From positions 211,378 through 275,377 of the forward strand of contig NW_003101674.1 in assembly GCF_000003855.2 (NCBI RefSeq): DNA of 64,000 nucleotides, written 5' to 3'. How positions within the stretch are numbered: position 1 is the first letter of the stretch; every line of letters begins with the position of its first letter. The DNA comes from Blastomyces gilchristii SLH14081. Its lineage: Eukaryota; Ascomycota; Eurotiomycetes; Onygenales; Ajellomycetaceae. The notes under the pieces are model-generated. The model ran no database searches. It worked only from the letters and a program-made list of their open reading frames with translations, and was not told the origin of the DNA. Below, piece by piece: positions 44,640 to 55,892 of the stretch. Position numbers and translations under genes: made by a program.

Positions 44640-47600
44640 TCTTTTCTTATAATTGTGAAAAGATCAGAATAAGTGAGATTATCTGATTTATAAGTGTCTA
44701 TGATTTCTCTTACTTTGTGAGACTTCTTAATTATAAGTCTCTTCTTTTTCAACACTGATAATAGTGCTGTGAATAATCATAATCTGCTCAGATCTTGCAT
44801 CTTTACTTTTATAAGTCATGAATCATTGATTAAGTTGTGTAAGATTCATTCCTCTGATTCTTTCAATGCATACATTCTCAGAGAATGTGATTTGAGTATT
44901 TTATATGACTCAAATCATCTAGGTTGAAACTTCTCAGAACTCTCATTATATATAAGAACTTATATTCTCATCTTAAGACTTGATTTCTTAACTAGTGAGT
45001 CTTGTATTCTTTTTGATTGAATTGCTCAGTTCAGAAGTAACTTATTAACTTTTGCATATGTGTGACTGATCTCTTTCAATCTTTATTCTGTGTCTATGAC
45101 TGTTGTGTCTGCAACTGCTACTGCTGCATCTGTAACTGTTATTCCTGCTGCATCTGTAACTGCTATTTCTGCTATATCTGTAACTGCTTTCTTTCTCACC
45201 TTTTCTGAAGCATTCTCTGAGATGCACGGATGCAATTCATACAACAGATAGAATGATGAATGCTTGAAGACTGCATACTGTTGAATCTGTGTGGTCAACA
45301 GTGCCTGTCTGAGATATTCATCTTATAGTCTCATAGACTTACTCACTAGATATTTCATCAGCATGTTGTTCAAGATTTCATTCAAGTGTTTCATCTTCCT
45401 GTTTATTCATGAATGATATGATGTTGTTCTACAATGTCTTGTCTGTAACTGATCTATGAAATGCCTCACTGCTTCTTCTACAAGGTTTGCACTGTTATCA
45501 GTTAGAATCTCACGCGGCATTTCATAGTTAACATAGATCTTATTATATAGGAACTTCATCATCATCTTCTCTGTTGTCTCTGAAACTGCTTTCACAACTG
45601 GTCAGTCAGTAGTGTAATTAATAGCAGTGATTATTCATCAATTTTCATTTGACATTCACAGCAATATATCTATGAGATTCATTCTTCATTGTTTGAACAG
45701 TTGTATTCTACACTTTATCTAATATTATACTTTCTCACATTCTAATCCTTTCTTAGATTCTTTCATAATCTGATAATTCAGGCACTTGTGAGTATATATC
45801 TGAATATTCTCAGCCATGCTTGATCAGTATACTCTTGATTTAAGTACACTTATAAGTTCAGAGCTTTCTAAGTGACTGAATTCCTTGTGTATGTGAGTTA
45901 TTAAGTCATGTTAAAATAAACATTCTAGATAGAAAGCTTCTACATATTCTAGATTGTGATAAAGTATAATATCATTTTTCAATTTTCTCAGCTTGAAGTT
46001 CAGAAGCATCTCTTCTACTACTTTCATAAGACACTTGTTATCTGATATCTTGTCATTCTTCAAGTAAGAGATCATGATATTCACTCATTCTAATTTCTTA
46101 CATTCTCTCAGTGTGTTTAATACAAACATCTCTTATATCTGATTTGCAGAATTCTTACTTATGAAATTGAGTCTGTAACTGATTGTATCAGATATTACTG
46201 CATTCAATCTCTTTCAGTATTTAATATAAAGATTGTACACTTGAAACTCTGAGATTCAATGTGCTAAGTATTTGAAAGGTTTTATCATTAATTGTAGATA
46301 GATAAGGCTTTTGTAATTCATAATCACTGTTATTGTATACTCATTGTCAATATATCTATTTCACAATATCAGCACATGCTTAATCACTAGCAATTCCTTT
46401 TCATACACTGAGTAATTGAGCTCAGTACCTGATAGTTTTCTATCATTATACATTATCAGGTGCAGCTTGCTGTTCTTGCTCATCTGTAGAAGAGTATCTT
46501 CAATAGCTCATTCAGATATATCTGTCTCAATATAGAAAGATTTATTATAATCTGGTTAAATAAGCACTGAGAATGTTATTATATATTCTCTCAGTGTAAG
46601 AAAAGCCTCTTTATATACAGTATTTCAGATAATTGAATGAAACTTCTTCTTTCACAGATTTACATCTGTTTCTCTTAAGAGATCTGAGAGTGATGCAGAT
46701 ATTCATGTGAAATTCTTGATGAATCTGCAATAGTATAAGATCAATTTAAGAAACTGTTATATATAATGTACATTTCTCAGCTGCAGTCAATTTGCTATAA
46801 CATTCAATTTCTTCAGAATAAGATGTATACAGTTATCACTCATTATATATTCTATAAACTTCAACTCTTCTGTTTCAAACATATACTTGATTGATTTGAT
46901 ATAGAGCTTATACTCTGTCAGAGTTATAAGCACTTTATCAAGATACTTCAGATATTCATTGTATGAGTTTGAAAAGACTAGAATATTATCAAGATATATG
47001 AGATATGAGATTTCATTCTATTTATAAAGAATCATATTTATCATTATTTGAAAGATAACAGGCATATTTATCAGATCAAATGATATTATCAGAAATTTGA
47101 ACTTTCTTTATTATATATTAAACATAGTTCACAGAACTGACAGTTTGTCTACACAGATTTATCAGTATTCTGAGAGAAGATTGATCTTCAATAGATATCA
47201 AGTATTTCTGATTATATTCAACTGTTATTGAATCTATGGTAATGAATATTCATTCTTGATTATAAGCTTATTGAGTGCTTAATAATTAATACACATTCAT
47301 TACTCCTCATCTGTCTTTTTTATAAATAGAACTGAAAAGCCTCATGCACTTGATAAGAGTTATATAAGACCACATTCTAGAAGATCAGTGATCTGATACT
47401 TCTGTTCTTCAAGATGCATTTGTGACAGAGAGTACACATTCTGATTGACTGGTTTTGTGTTCCTCATATCAATCTCATGTATAAATTCTCATTTCAGTAG
47501 CAATTTCAGTGAAAGATCTGTTTAGAAGATCTTCTTATACTTCTTCAGAAGCTTCTTCATACACTTGTTCTTCTGTATATTCTTTATCTTGATTTTCTTC

Positions 47601-49750
47601 ACTTCTGAGTTCTGTATGACATACAGAATGCTTTCAGATGAGGTTTTGTAAATCATTCTCTTTGCTTATTGATGTGTAAGCAGATTTAATCCTTCTATAT
47701 CAGAGATGTGAAATATTCTTCTCATATCAGTTGATAGAATTGTATGAACTGTTTTCTTTCTATCAGTTAACTGCATATGACATGTATGTTATTGAATCTG
47801 TGAATTGAACCTTTGAAATTAATTAAGTCTGAGAATAAGGTTGTATTTCATGTTCTGCAGCTCTTATGCTTAAATATAGCAAGATCATTCTTTAAAGTGC
47901 AAGGGAACTCTTACTCTTACAGATGATATCAAATATCAGTTATCAGATAATCTTATACATCAGAGATTCTTCACTCAGCAGACTTCTTTCAATCTTCTAA
48001 TTATATAATTATCAATATATTGTATAAAAGCTTCTATATCTGTCAACACTTTTGCAGCCATCTCTCAATTCTTACTTAAGTATCTCTTATACATTAACAT
48101 TTCAGGTCTCAAGATATTGAGATGAGTGTTTACTTTCTTATCTGTATCTCAGTCAGAAGCCTGCTTTCTCTTTACATTCACAGAATTCAGAGAGTCATCT
48201 AACACAGACATCTCTTTCACTTTGAAGACTTTTTATAGAATATCAGTGAGTGTCTTCAAGCTCACTGATTCTGCTAGTTTTTTGACTCTCTTGCTTCTCT
48301 TGACTGTATACACTGAGTGTAATCTTTTACATCATGATTTTAACATCTGCAGTTGAAGCAAGCTTGATACTCATAATATCAAGATTTTCACTTAGAGAAT
48401 CTCTTTTTCAGAGAATTCAGCACTTTAGCAATGACATTCAGATCTAGATTCATCATGTTCAGATATATAGCTTGTATCATAGAAGTCTGATTATCTGTTC
48501 TTCACTGAGACATACTTAATTGCAGTATCTTCTATTATAATTGACTTGCTTGTTTCTGTATAATGAGAATATTATATACTTTCTTCACTATATCTGACTA
48601 TGAGATTAAGCATTTTCATTCTACTCTTAACTCAGATATAAGATCATGAATGAAGATCTGTAAACAGAAAGATGTTGAAAGCTCTTCATTTAATATAAGA
48701 TAGTATAAGCTGAAGTGTGTGAAGTATAATATAAAATCACTCACTTGTCTATACTCAGTGAAGCATTTATAACATTTATCTTATACATTCACTTTCTCAA
48801 AGTTATATAAGATTCATTTGAAAAACTCATTTCATGTTCATGAGAATGAATATCACTTCAGATCTGTGAGATTTATCTTTTTATTAGTCATTTATAATGA
48901 CTTTGCTTTTCTGTGTAGAAACACAGCAGATCTTAAGACTTGTTGAAATTCTGTTAACTGTCTGTCTGTGAGTTCACATTCAATCTGATAACATGATTGT
49001 ATCTGACTTAGTCAGCTGATTGCAGCATCATTTTTTCAGTTGTCATTGAAGCTTGATAACTTCAGCAGATCTTCTGACTTGATATATTTCATGCTTAAAT
49101 TCTCATTCTGCACAGCAGTCTCTGATGATGTGTATACTTCTGAAGAGATTGTGAACAATTATGATAAGACTTTCAGATTCAGTGTAGTCATCTATCTGTA
49201 TAAACATTCAATCTCTCACTACAGGTCTAAGATCTGATTTTCTCTATTCTTATTAATGATGATGATTGCATCAGTGAAGCTCTTCATAGTGAATACTTGA
49301 TTCACAGTGAATGTCAATTGTTGTTTGACTTCTATCTCAGTCTGTCACTGTGTACACAAGGCCTCAATCTCATTTAGAATCCTTGTACATGTACAGAGCT
49401 TCAATTTCAGTTCAGTGATTTCAGCTGCTTTTCTTACTATTTTGAGTAAACTCTCTGAGAGATTCTGTATACCTTTCAATTCAGATAGCAGAGAAGAGTG
49501 TTGTTTATATTAATTAGAGAAGATATTCATTTCAGATTTCTTATTAATTGTATGATATCTATCATTATATTACTGTGTTATTATATCAGTATATTATTCT
49601 ATCACTATATCATTATATCACTATATTATTATATGATTTTTATTATTATTATATGACTTCAGTGATAATCACTTCTCTCTTTTTATTCTTCTTTTGAGTA
49701 GAGAGTAGACTTCTTTGAATCTGATTCATCACTCTCATTCTCTTTCTCAC
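44640..49750 (-). pseudogene. Mutated gypsy gag-pol
   Basis: Remains of the polyprotein on the minus strand. Segments that still read as protein are the zinc knuckle (48360-48319), the RT palm with altered catalytic Asp (46996-46982), the integrase DDE-core segment with LTDNSANLVEEAVRHF (45595-45407) and the following integrase segment ending near 45083. Stops in between come mostly from Gln or Trp codons turned into TAA/TAG/TGA, consistent with C-to-T change. Exact ends cannot be set. Confidence 0.8.
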
Positions 49751-49966
49751 ATCTCATTCATTCGCATACATGGCATTTGTCTGAGTGTGGAGTTTTTTCC
49801 TTAATAAGTGAAGCAGTATTAATCAGATGCTCTTTCACTCACTGCTCTTTATATACTATCTTTTGAGATGTTCTAGAACCACACTGACATGATAACTACA
49901 AATCACTTTGTAAATGGAATTATCACACTCTGAAGAAGTCTGCACTTCTCACTGGTTTTTAGACAT

Positions 49967-49977
49967 ACTATCAGATA
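49967..49977 (-). other. Probable gypsy primer-binding site (self-priming type)
   Basis: In the minus sense the 11 bases next to the 5' LTR read TATCTGATAGT. The complement of an LTR segment (50123-50133) is TATCCGACGGT. Eight of eleven agree and the three mismatches are CpG-type transitions. No tRNA 3'-end complement beginning TGG is present here. Confidence 0.5.
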
Positions 49978-50154
49978 TGATTCAAAGGTTGTCTTTCTGC
50001 CAGTGTACAATTACAGGTGTACACCGGCTTCTTATATATTGTAATATTGTACACTAAATTAATTAGTGACCGCTATGGCCCCCCTTTACATTTGTACGCT
50101 AGTTCGGAAGCGGCCGCGTTATTATCCGACGGTCGTACGTTCTTCTGAACCACA
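49978..50154 (-). repeat. Gypsy 5' LTR
   Basis: 177 bp, the same length as the 3' LTR. At the 16 differing positions this copy keeps the ancestral CpG or CpC in about half. Minus sense starts TGTGGTTCAG and ends GAATCA. Confidence 0.93.
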
Positions 50155-50160
50155 TTAGTA
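50155..50160. repeat. Target-site duplication of the gypsy element, right
   Basis: TTAGTA, counterpart of TTAGTG at 41837-41842. Mutated copia sequence without CpC or CpG begins here at once. Confidence 0.75.
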
Positions 50161-53100
50161 AGCTCATCTGCTGTATTCTCAGCAGATGAAACATATCAGA
50201 TAGATATCTCATTCTTGCAGATAAGATTCTGAAGAATGTGAAAACAGATCTCTATATACTTTAAGCAGTGTGAAATTGCTTTGAAAGAGAATAGCTCTAT
50301 AATAGACTTATTATCAGTATGAATTATATAAGTCAGATCATTGACTGTGATGAGAATGAGATAATCATTAGCATTTAGATTGTTGAAATAAGATGAGATG
50401 AATTCAGTGTCTTCTAGAAGCTCTTGAAGACAGACAAGCTCATATGCAGTCTCAGAGAATGCAATATATTCAGCCTCTGTTGATGACTTGAAGACCTCTG
50501 TTTATCAGCAGCTCTGTCATGTAACAGAATCATCTGTTATGTAGATGATATAATCAGTGATTGAACAGGATTCTGAATTCCTACTGACTCAATCAGCATC
50601 TGTGTATACTACAGGTTCAATTTCAGCATCTCTGTGATAGGTTATACCCTCATTGATTGAATTCTGTAGATATCAGAGTATATACTTGTATACAGTTCAG
50701 TTCTTTGATGTAAACTGAGAGTAGAATCATTCAAGAAATTCTGTGATGAAACTCATATCAGAATGTGTATTGAATGCCAGATATTATAGAAATTCAATAC
50801 TGAATTGATAGAACTGTAGAATAAATTCTGCTATATATACAATCAGTTTCTCATCATCATTCATGAAATTGATATTCTTCTTCATAGAAGTGAATGTAAA
50901 ATAACAGTCATTTATTGAGAACTTCTTCAGAAGATTTCTTATAAAGAGAGATTGAAATAATATTAATAAAGTTAAATCTTTATTAATCTTCATTTCTAGA
51001 TAGTGATTAAAATTCTCTACATTCTTGATCTCATAATTAGCAGTGATTTCAGCTTTGACTCAGTTCAGATCTTTGATTTTCAGACTGTAGAGATAAACAT
51101 TATTTATATAGATAATTATATAGATCTATCTTTTATCATGAATAAATAGTTCAGTATTATAGAGACTGACACAGAAGTCTGAGTATAATAGTATCTTTCA
51201 CAGCTTCTTATATTATAAGAGTGCTGCTTGCTTAAGACTATAGAGTCTCTATATTAACTCACATATAAGATTATTACAGTCTTCACAGAATTCTGTGAGT
51301 TAATTCATATATATTCATTCATCAGTAGATAGTTAGATGTTTAAAAAGACAGTTATTATATCAATCTGTAGAACATATCATTCTTAGAATACTGAGATTA
51401 CTATAAGAGCTCATGAGATGAATACAGAGATGACAGATACAAAGATTCTTGAGTAATTAACTCTCTTCTATTGAAGATTTTCACAGACAATTCAGTGAGT
51501 CTTATAGTGAATAACATCACTTATATTATTGAACTTTTTATCAAATACTCATTAACTGTGAAGAACACTTATTTATAATATTCTCTCAATCAGTTATCAG
51601 ATCTTTATCTATTTTAAACAGTTGATCTCTTTAACACAGATCTTATAATAATACTTTCATTTCATGAAAGCTTTGATACATGTGAGGTTTTTCAGAATCA
51701 GAAGTGCAGTGATCTCAGAATCAGTGAATAGATTTTTAAGACTGTTTCTTACTGAATCTTCTCTCACTGTAGTGATATCTCTTATAGATATCAGAGAATT
51801 ATCTGATTTAACTGTGAATTCTGAGAAGTTCAGTGTATTCTATACTAAAAAGATAGATATTCTCACAGAGATATCATAGTTAATTCATCAATTATTAGTG
51901 AGTATGAGAAATAATGAACACTCAGATCAGATTTTCTTATCAATGAACAGATCATCTATTAATTAATCAGAAATCATTATAATCTCTTAACAGACTGCAG
52001 TGAGTAGATCTGATATCACTGAAGAAATCACTGCAGTCACTTTATGAATTACATTGAGTAGAATCTTCAGATTGTGTGTTATCAGTATCAATGAATTAGC
52101 AAGATGAAGATTCTTCTGAAAGATGATGTCTTTTAATATATATAAACACCTATTGAAGAGGTTCATTAATCTATAATTAATAAAATCATTATAACTCATA
52201 AAAATCAACTCTTTGAAACAGAAAGCCATCTTATTGATGAGCTTAGAGACTATTTTCAAGAATGCTTTACAATCTCATCAGTGAATGCTGTATACAGAAG
52301 ATAGAGCTTCAAGTCAGATCTTATACAGTGTAATCAGCTTTGTATTTTCAGAGCTCTCATACAATATCATTGAGATTGATATAAGATTAAACAGCTCTGT
52401 GACTGTAGTAACTGTCTCACTTCACATCTTTTTCAGAGCTGAAGAGTCTATTAATAGTGATCAGAACTTCTCAATAATTAAATCAATTAATTATTCAAAT
52501 ACTTCATCTTACTATGAAGTATGAGAGAGAGTCAGCTCTCATTTTATATCTTCACTGAGTATATATACTGTGACTGTATTTGAATTCAATTCTTCATAAT
52601 CTGAGTGAATAATTGCAATGTCATATCTCAGCAGATTCTTGATGAATTGATTGAAGATCTGTAGATATCTCAACATCTTATTCTTGCATTTTAATAGAAA
52701 TATTCATCTCATACAGATGATATCATCTGTTATCATCATTGCAAGCTTCTTATCAGTGTAAGATAATATATCATTCTCAGTTTCAAGAGTCTCATCATCA
52801 CTGAAGATATTCACTCAAATCTTCAAGGTCTTATAAGTGATATAATGTGATGTGAAATTCTTGTAGAAAGCATGTTTCTGTTTAGACTTAACATATGTAA
52901 CACAGAATAATAATTTCTTTAGACTGATAATAATAATACTAAATTGCAGGTCTCTGATCATTTTTAATATACTATTTTCACTGATATGATTAAGTCAATA
53001 ATGTCACTCATCTATCAAAAGCTGTTTCAGAAGAACTGCAGATAATCAAGATGAAGATGAGATAATAAAGAAATCAGTATCTGAATTCTTAGAGTTAATT

Positions 53101-55300
53101 AACTGTTCAATCTTCTCACAGCTGAAAGGTCTTAAAGACTCTGTATTTGAATCATAATCTATTGAGATTGTCTTTGATTTCAGAACAGTTACATATATCA
53201 CTGCTTCATACATTGAGTCATTCATTATCTCATGAAATGTCAGTGAGCTGTTGAATAGAATATAAATATTATTATAAGACAGATTGATATAGAAGATATT
53301 ACTATTGATAGATAATAAAAACTTAAAGTAGTTCTCAGTATTTACTTATATATCACAGTGAATATAGCTCTGATATTTCATAATCTCAGCAGAGATCAGA
53401 TTTACAGATAGTTCTGATATATAATATATATAATTGAATTCTATCAATCTTTCACTTATTAAAATGAATACAGTGTCAACACTCTGAACCTTTATAATAA
53501 CCTTATTAATCACTTGAACAGTTGAATCATTGATTACTATAAGTTCTGAAAATTGTAATCTATCACTCACTATGTGACATTCAGTGTCACTATTTCATAT
53601 AGTGAGAAGATTCTTATGAGATTTTATAAAACAGACTGATACATTGATAATCTCTGTGAGATTTGTTATCTGATAGATCTCTGATTCATCTGTAATAAAT
53701 AGTTGAGTTCTACTCTCACTATTATTCTTTTTCTTCTTTTCTTTGAATTTCTTTATTCTTATAGTATTATTTATTCTTCAATTATTCAGAGCACTGTCTG
53801 AATTAATCAATCAACAGATATCAAAGTAAGATCTCTTATATTTAGAATATATAGATGAATTTTCTGATCTCTGATGATTTCAGAAGCTCTCTTATATACT
53901 GTTTCAATCACATTCAGTACAGTCTTCACAGACTGAATTCAATGTATTGTTGCTAGTAGTCAGTGTGGCTGTTATAGCTGTTATAGCTATTGTAGCTATT
54001 ATAGCTGAGTTAACTGTAGAATCTATATTCTGCAGATTCTTTTTATCTTTTGAAGAATTAAGCTATGAACAGATTTTCTTTATAAGAAGATTAACATTCA
54101 ATATCACAGCTGTGAATTTAAAATCCTGTATTTTCTCTATCTTCTTCTGAACATAATTTCTTCAATTATTGAGTAGAACTGAGTAGAAGATATCAAATAT
54201 TCACACATCTGAGAGAGAAGTATTCAACATCTTCAATTTTATAATGATGAATCAGAACTTATCAAAGAATATATATAGATTAATAATCTGTATGTTATTA
54301 AGAGACATGAATTTCAGAACTGTCTCACAGTGTAACTGTGTTTTAAGAACAGAGTATTTCTGTTCAATTGTATTTTATAGAGTATAAGTAATCTGATTTT
54401 CATCATACTTGAAGAAACATGATCTGACACCTGCATTCAAGAAGTTTGAGATGAATGTGTAGAGTCACTGATTTCTGACATCTCAGAATGATGCTTATTT
54501 ATCATCTCTTTATAGAGAGTTCTGAGTCTGTCATTTCTCTATTATATATTAACACTGTGCATCAACCAGTTTCAATTTCATGAAGATACTTTATATAATG
54601 TAATTGAATGTATTAGTTAGACTGTTTGATCTCACAGTATTCTTAACATCTTTCTTAAATTAAGAGATTGCCTTGTCAATATAACTATTCAGTTTATAAA
54701 GATTAAATTTCAATCTTTCACTGAGATTGGAGTTTCATGTGACTATACAGACTGTGAATATAATGATAGAATAATTATTAACATTCTATAATTAATCTGT
54801 AGAAAATCTCTGTTAACAGAGTTTTTTCAGTTATAGTTCAAGTTCTAGAACTCTTTACTTTCTCTTATTCATCTCAAGTATTATCTTGAGATGCTTTATC
54901 TGTTGATCTGATATTGTCTCATCTGAATAGTAGACTTCATAAGAATCAGTATCAAACTGTTAAGTAGATTGAGAGACTGATCTGACTGTATCAGAAGCTG
55001 TATTCAAACCAGCTTTAAATTAAGAGAGTGTTTCAGAGTATTTATCAATAAAGCTTTCAAAGGCTTCAGAAGAATGTTCACTGACAGAGTATAAGTATAA
55101 AGAATTATCATCATCAACTGTAACTAATTCAGTGAAAAGAATATAAGATTATGAATATATATATAAGTGAAATTATATTGAATTCATTATCTTGATATTC
55201 ATTTATTAAATCCTTATCAATATCATTCTCTTTTCTTATTTTTTTACAAATGTGATGTGTTTTCTGCAAGCCTTCTTTTTTTTTTTTTTAAGTGAGCAGT
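50161..55300 (-). pseudogene. Mutated copia gag-pol
   Basis: Minus-strand remains of the copia polyprotein, N-terminal parts at high coordinates. Readable are the protease / pre-integrase stretch (53570-53346), the end of the integrase region (52259-51987), RT (50993-50784, with FMNDDEKLIVYIAE) and an RNase H stretch near 50400-50550. Gag should lie between about 53950 and 55200 but is unrecognisable. Stops are frequent in every frame. Confidence 0.8.
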
Positions 55301-55448
55301 AGTATTATTAATCATCAAGATCTCAAACACATCAATACTGATAGAATAAGATGATTTTAACTTCTGATGAGTGTATCAAATGAAGCAGTAGTTCAAATAA
55401 TGAGTATATTGACAAGAAATCCCGAATTGGCAGTGATTTTGCACAAAA

Positions 55449-55462
55449 CAGGTCTCATAACC
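55449..55462 (-). other. Copia primer-binding site, half-tRNA-iMet type
   Basis: The minus sense next to the 5' LTR is GGTTATGAGACCTG. Its complement CAGGTCTCATAACC matches the anticodon arm of fungal initiator tRNA-Met (CAGGGCTCATAACC in yeast) at 13 of 14 positions, including the CAT anticodon. This is the internal, half-tRNA priming known for copia-type elements. Confidence 0.75.
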
Positions 55463-55556
55463 TGTGGAAGGTGTAAAGCTTGTGTGATTGAAAGGTTGCT
55501 AGCTTGTGGAAAGTTATAGGTGAAAGGATTAGTAAGCCAGATCACGTGACCTGACA
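55463..55556 (-). repeat. Copia 5' LTR
   Basis: 94 bp. It retains CACGTG near its start in the minus sense (TGTCAGGTCACGTGATC). With its partner it defines the outer element; only two substitutions and one indel separate them. Confidence 0.92.
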
Positions 55557-55561
55557 AATTT
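55557..55561. repeat. Target-site duplication, right (AATTT)
   Basis: AATTT directly after the copia 5' LTR, matching 41542-41546. Confidence 0.9.
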
Positions 55562-55892
55562 AGTATGAGAAGGTACCTTATGGCTGTGAACCAGGTAACT
55601 AACTTCCTTTAAGTTAGCCCCAGATCTCCGTGATTAGGTAAGCTGTCTCGAAGCTCCCTTCTCACTACACTAACCTGATTTGTGATAGCGTAATATCAAA
55701 CAACCTACCTACCCGTGATTTCGCTCTCTCCGCCGTTCCAAGCAACTATACCGTCAATGTCCAATGCCACTCTTATCATAATCATCCGGCCCGCCCTAGA
55801 GCTGGGTCAGACTCATTGCAGCCATATCAGCTTTTAGCTTTTCTTCTGTGTATACCCCATTACTCTCGCTATAGAAGAGGAACACACCCAAC
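55562..55892. promoter_or_regulatory. Promoter and leader region of TAF5
   Basis: About 330 bases of normal composition between the transposon and the TAF5 start codon. The copia insertion limits the proximal promoter of TAF5 to this stretch on one side, as it does for MED11 on the other. No specific motif recognised. Confidence 0.5.

Larger units (their letters stand above)
41843..50154 (-). mobile_element. Ty3/gypsy LTR retrotransposon, mutated, nested in copia
   Basis: 8.3 kb between two 177-bp LTRs, with a polypurine tract (42020-42031) and a likely primer-binding site (49967-49977) that both place it on the minus strand. Decayed domains in minus order: a gag zinc knuckle at 48360-48319 (C-x2-C-x4-H-x4 with the last Cys now Tyr and an internal stop); reverse transcriptase about 47450-46850 with the catalytic YLDD now YLDN (46996-46982); RNase H; integrase core at 45595-45407 (MPREILTDNSANLVEEAVRH); integrase C terminus about 44980-44700, still legible as a KFQPKWFGPYKI-type block. 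The gag-RT-RH-IN order defines gypsy. 42170-44600 lies beyond pol and carries plus-strand frames. The element is dead. Confidence 0.93.
41547..55556 (-). mobile_element. Ty1/copia LTR retrotransposon, mutated, carrying a nested gypsy element
   Basis: Bounded by 95/94-bp LTRs and an AATTT target duplication. Without the nested element it is about 5.7 kb, typical for copia. It runs on the minus strand, as shown by a primer-binding site at 55449-55462, a polypurine tract at 41642-41653 (GGTGAGTGGGGG) and decayed pol domains in copia order: protease / pre-integrase segment at 53570-53346 (SDRLQFSELIVI, then LNYIYYISELSVNLISA-like), integrase C-terminal part at 52259-51987 (NLFNRCLYILKDIIFQ), RT C-terminal part at 50993-50784 (LLKKFSINDCYFTFTSMKKN) and RNase H below it. 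Stops and transitions interrupt every frame, so it is not autonomous. The gypsy element splits it between the RNase H end and its 3' untranslated 200 bases. Confidence 0.93.

Noticed and set aside
42170..55420. Classical CpA-type RIP as the explanation
   Set aside because: CpA and TpG are still frequent, and no LTR difference lies at CpA; CpG and CpC are the depleted contexts.
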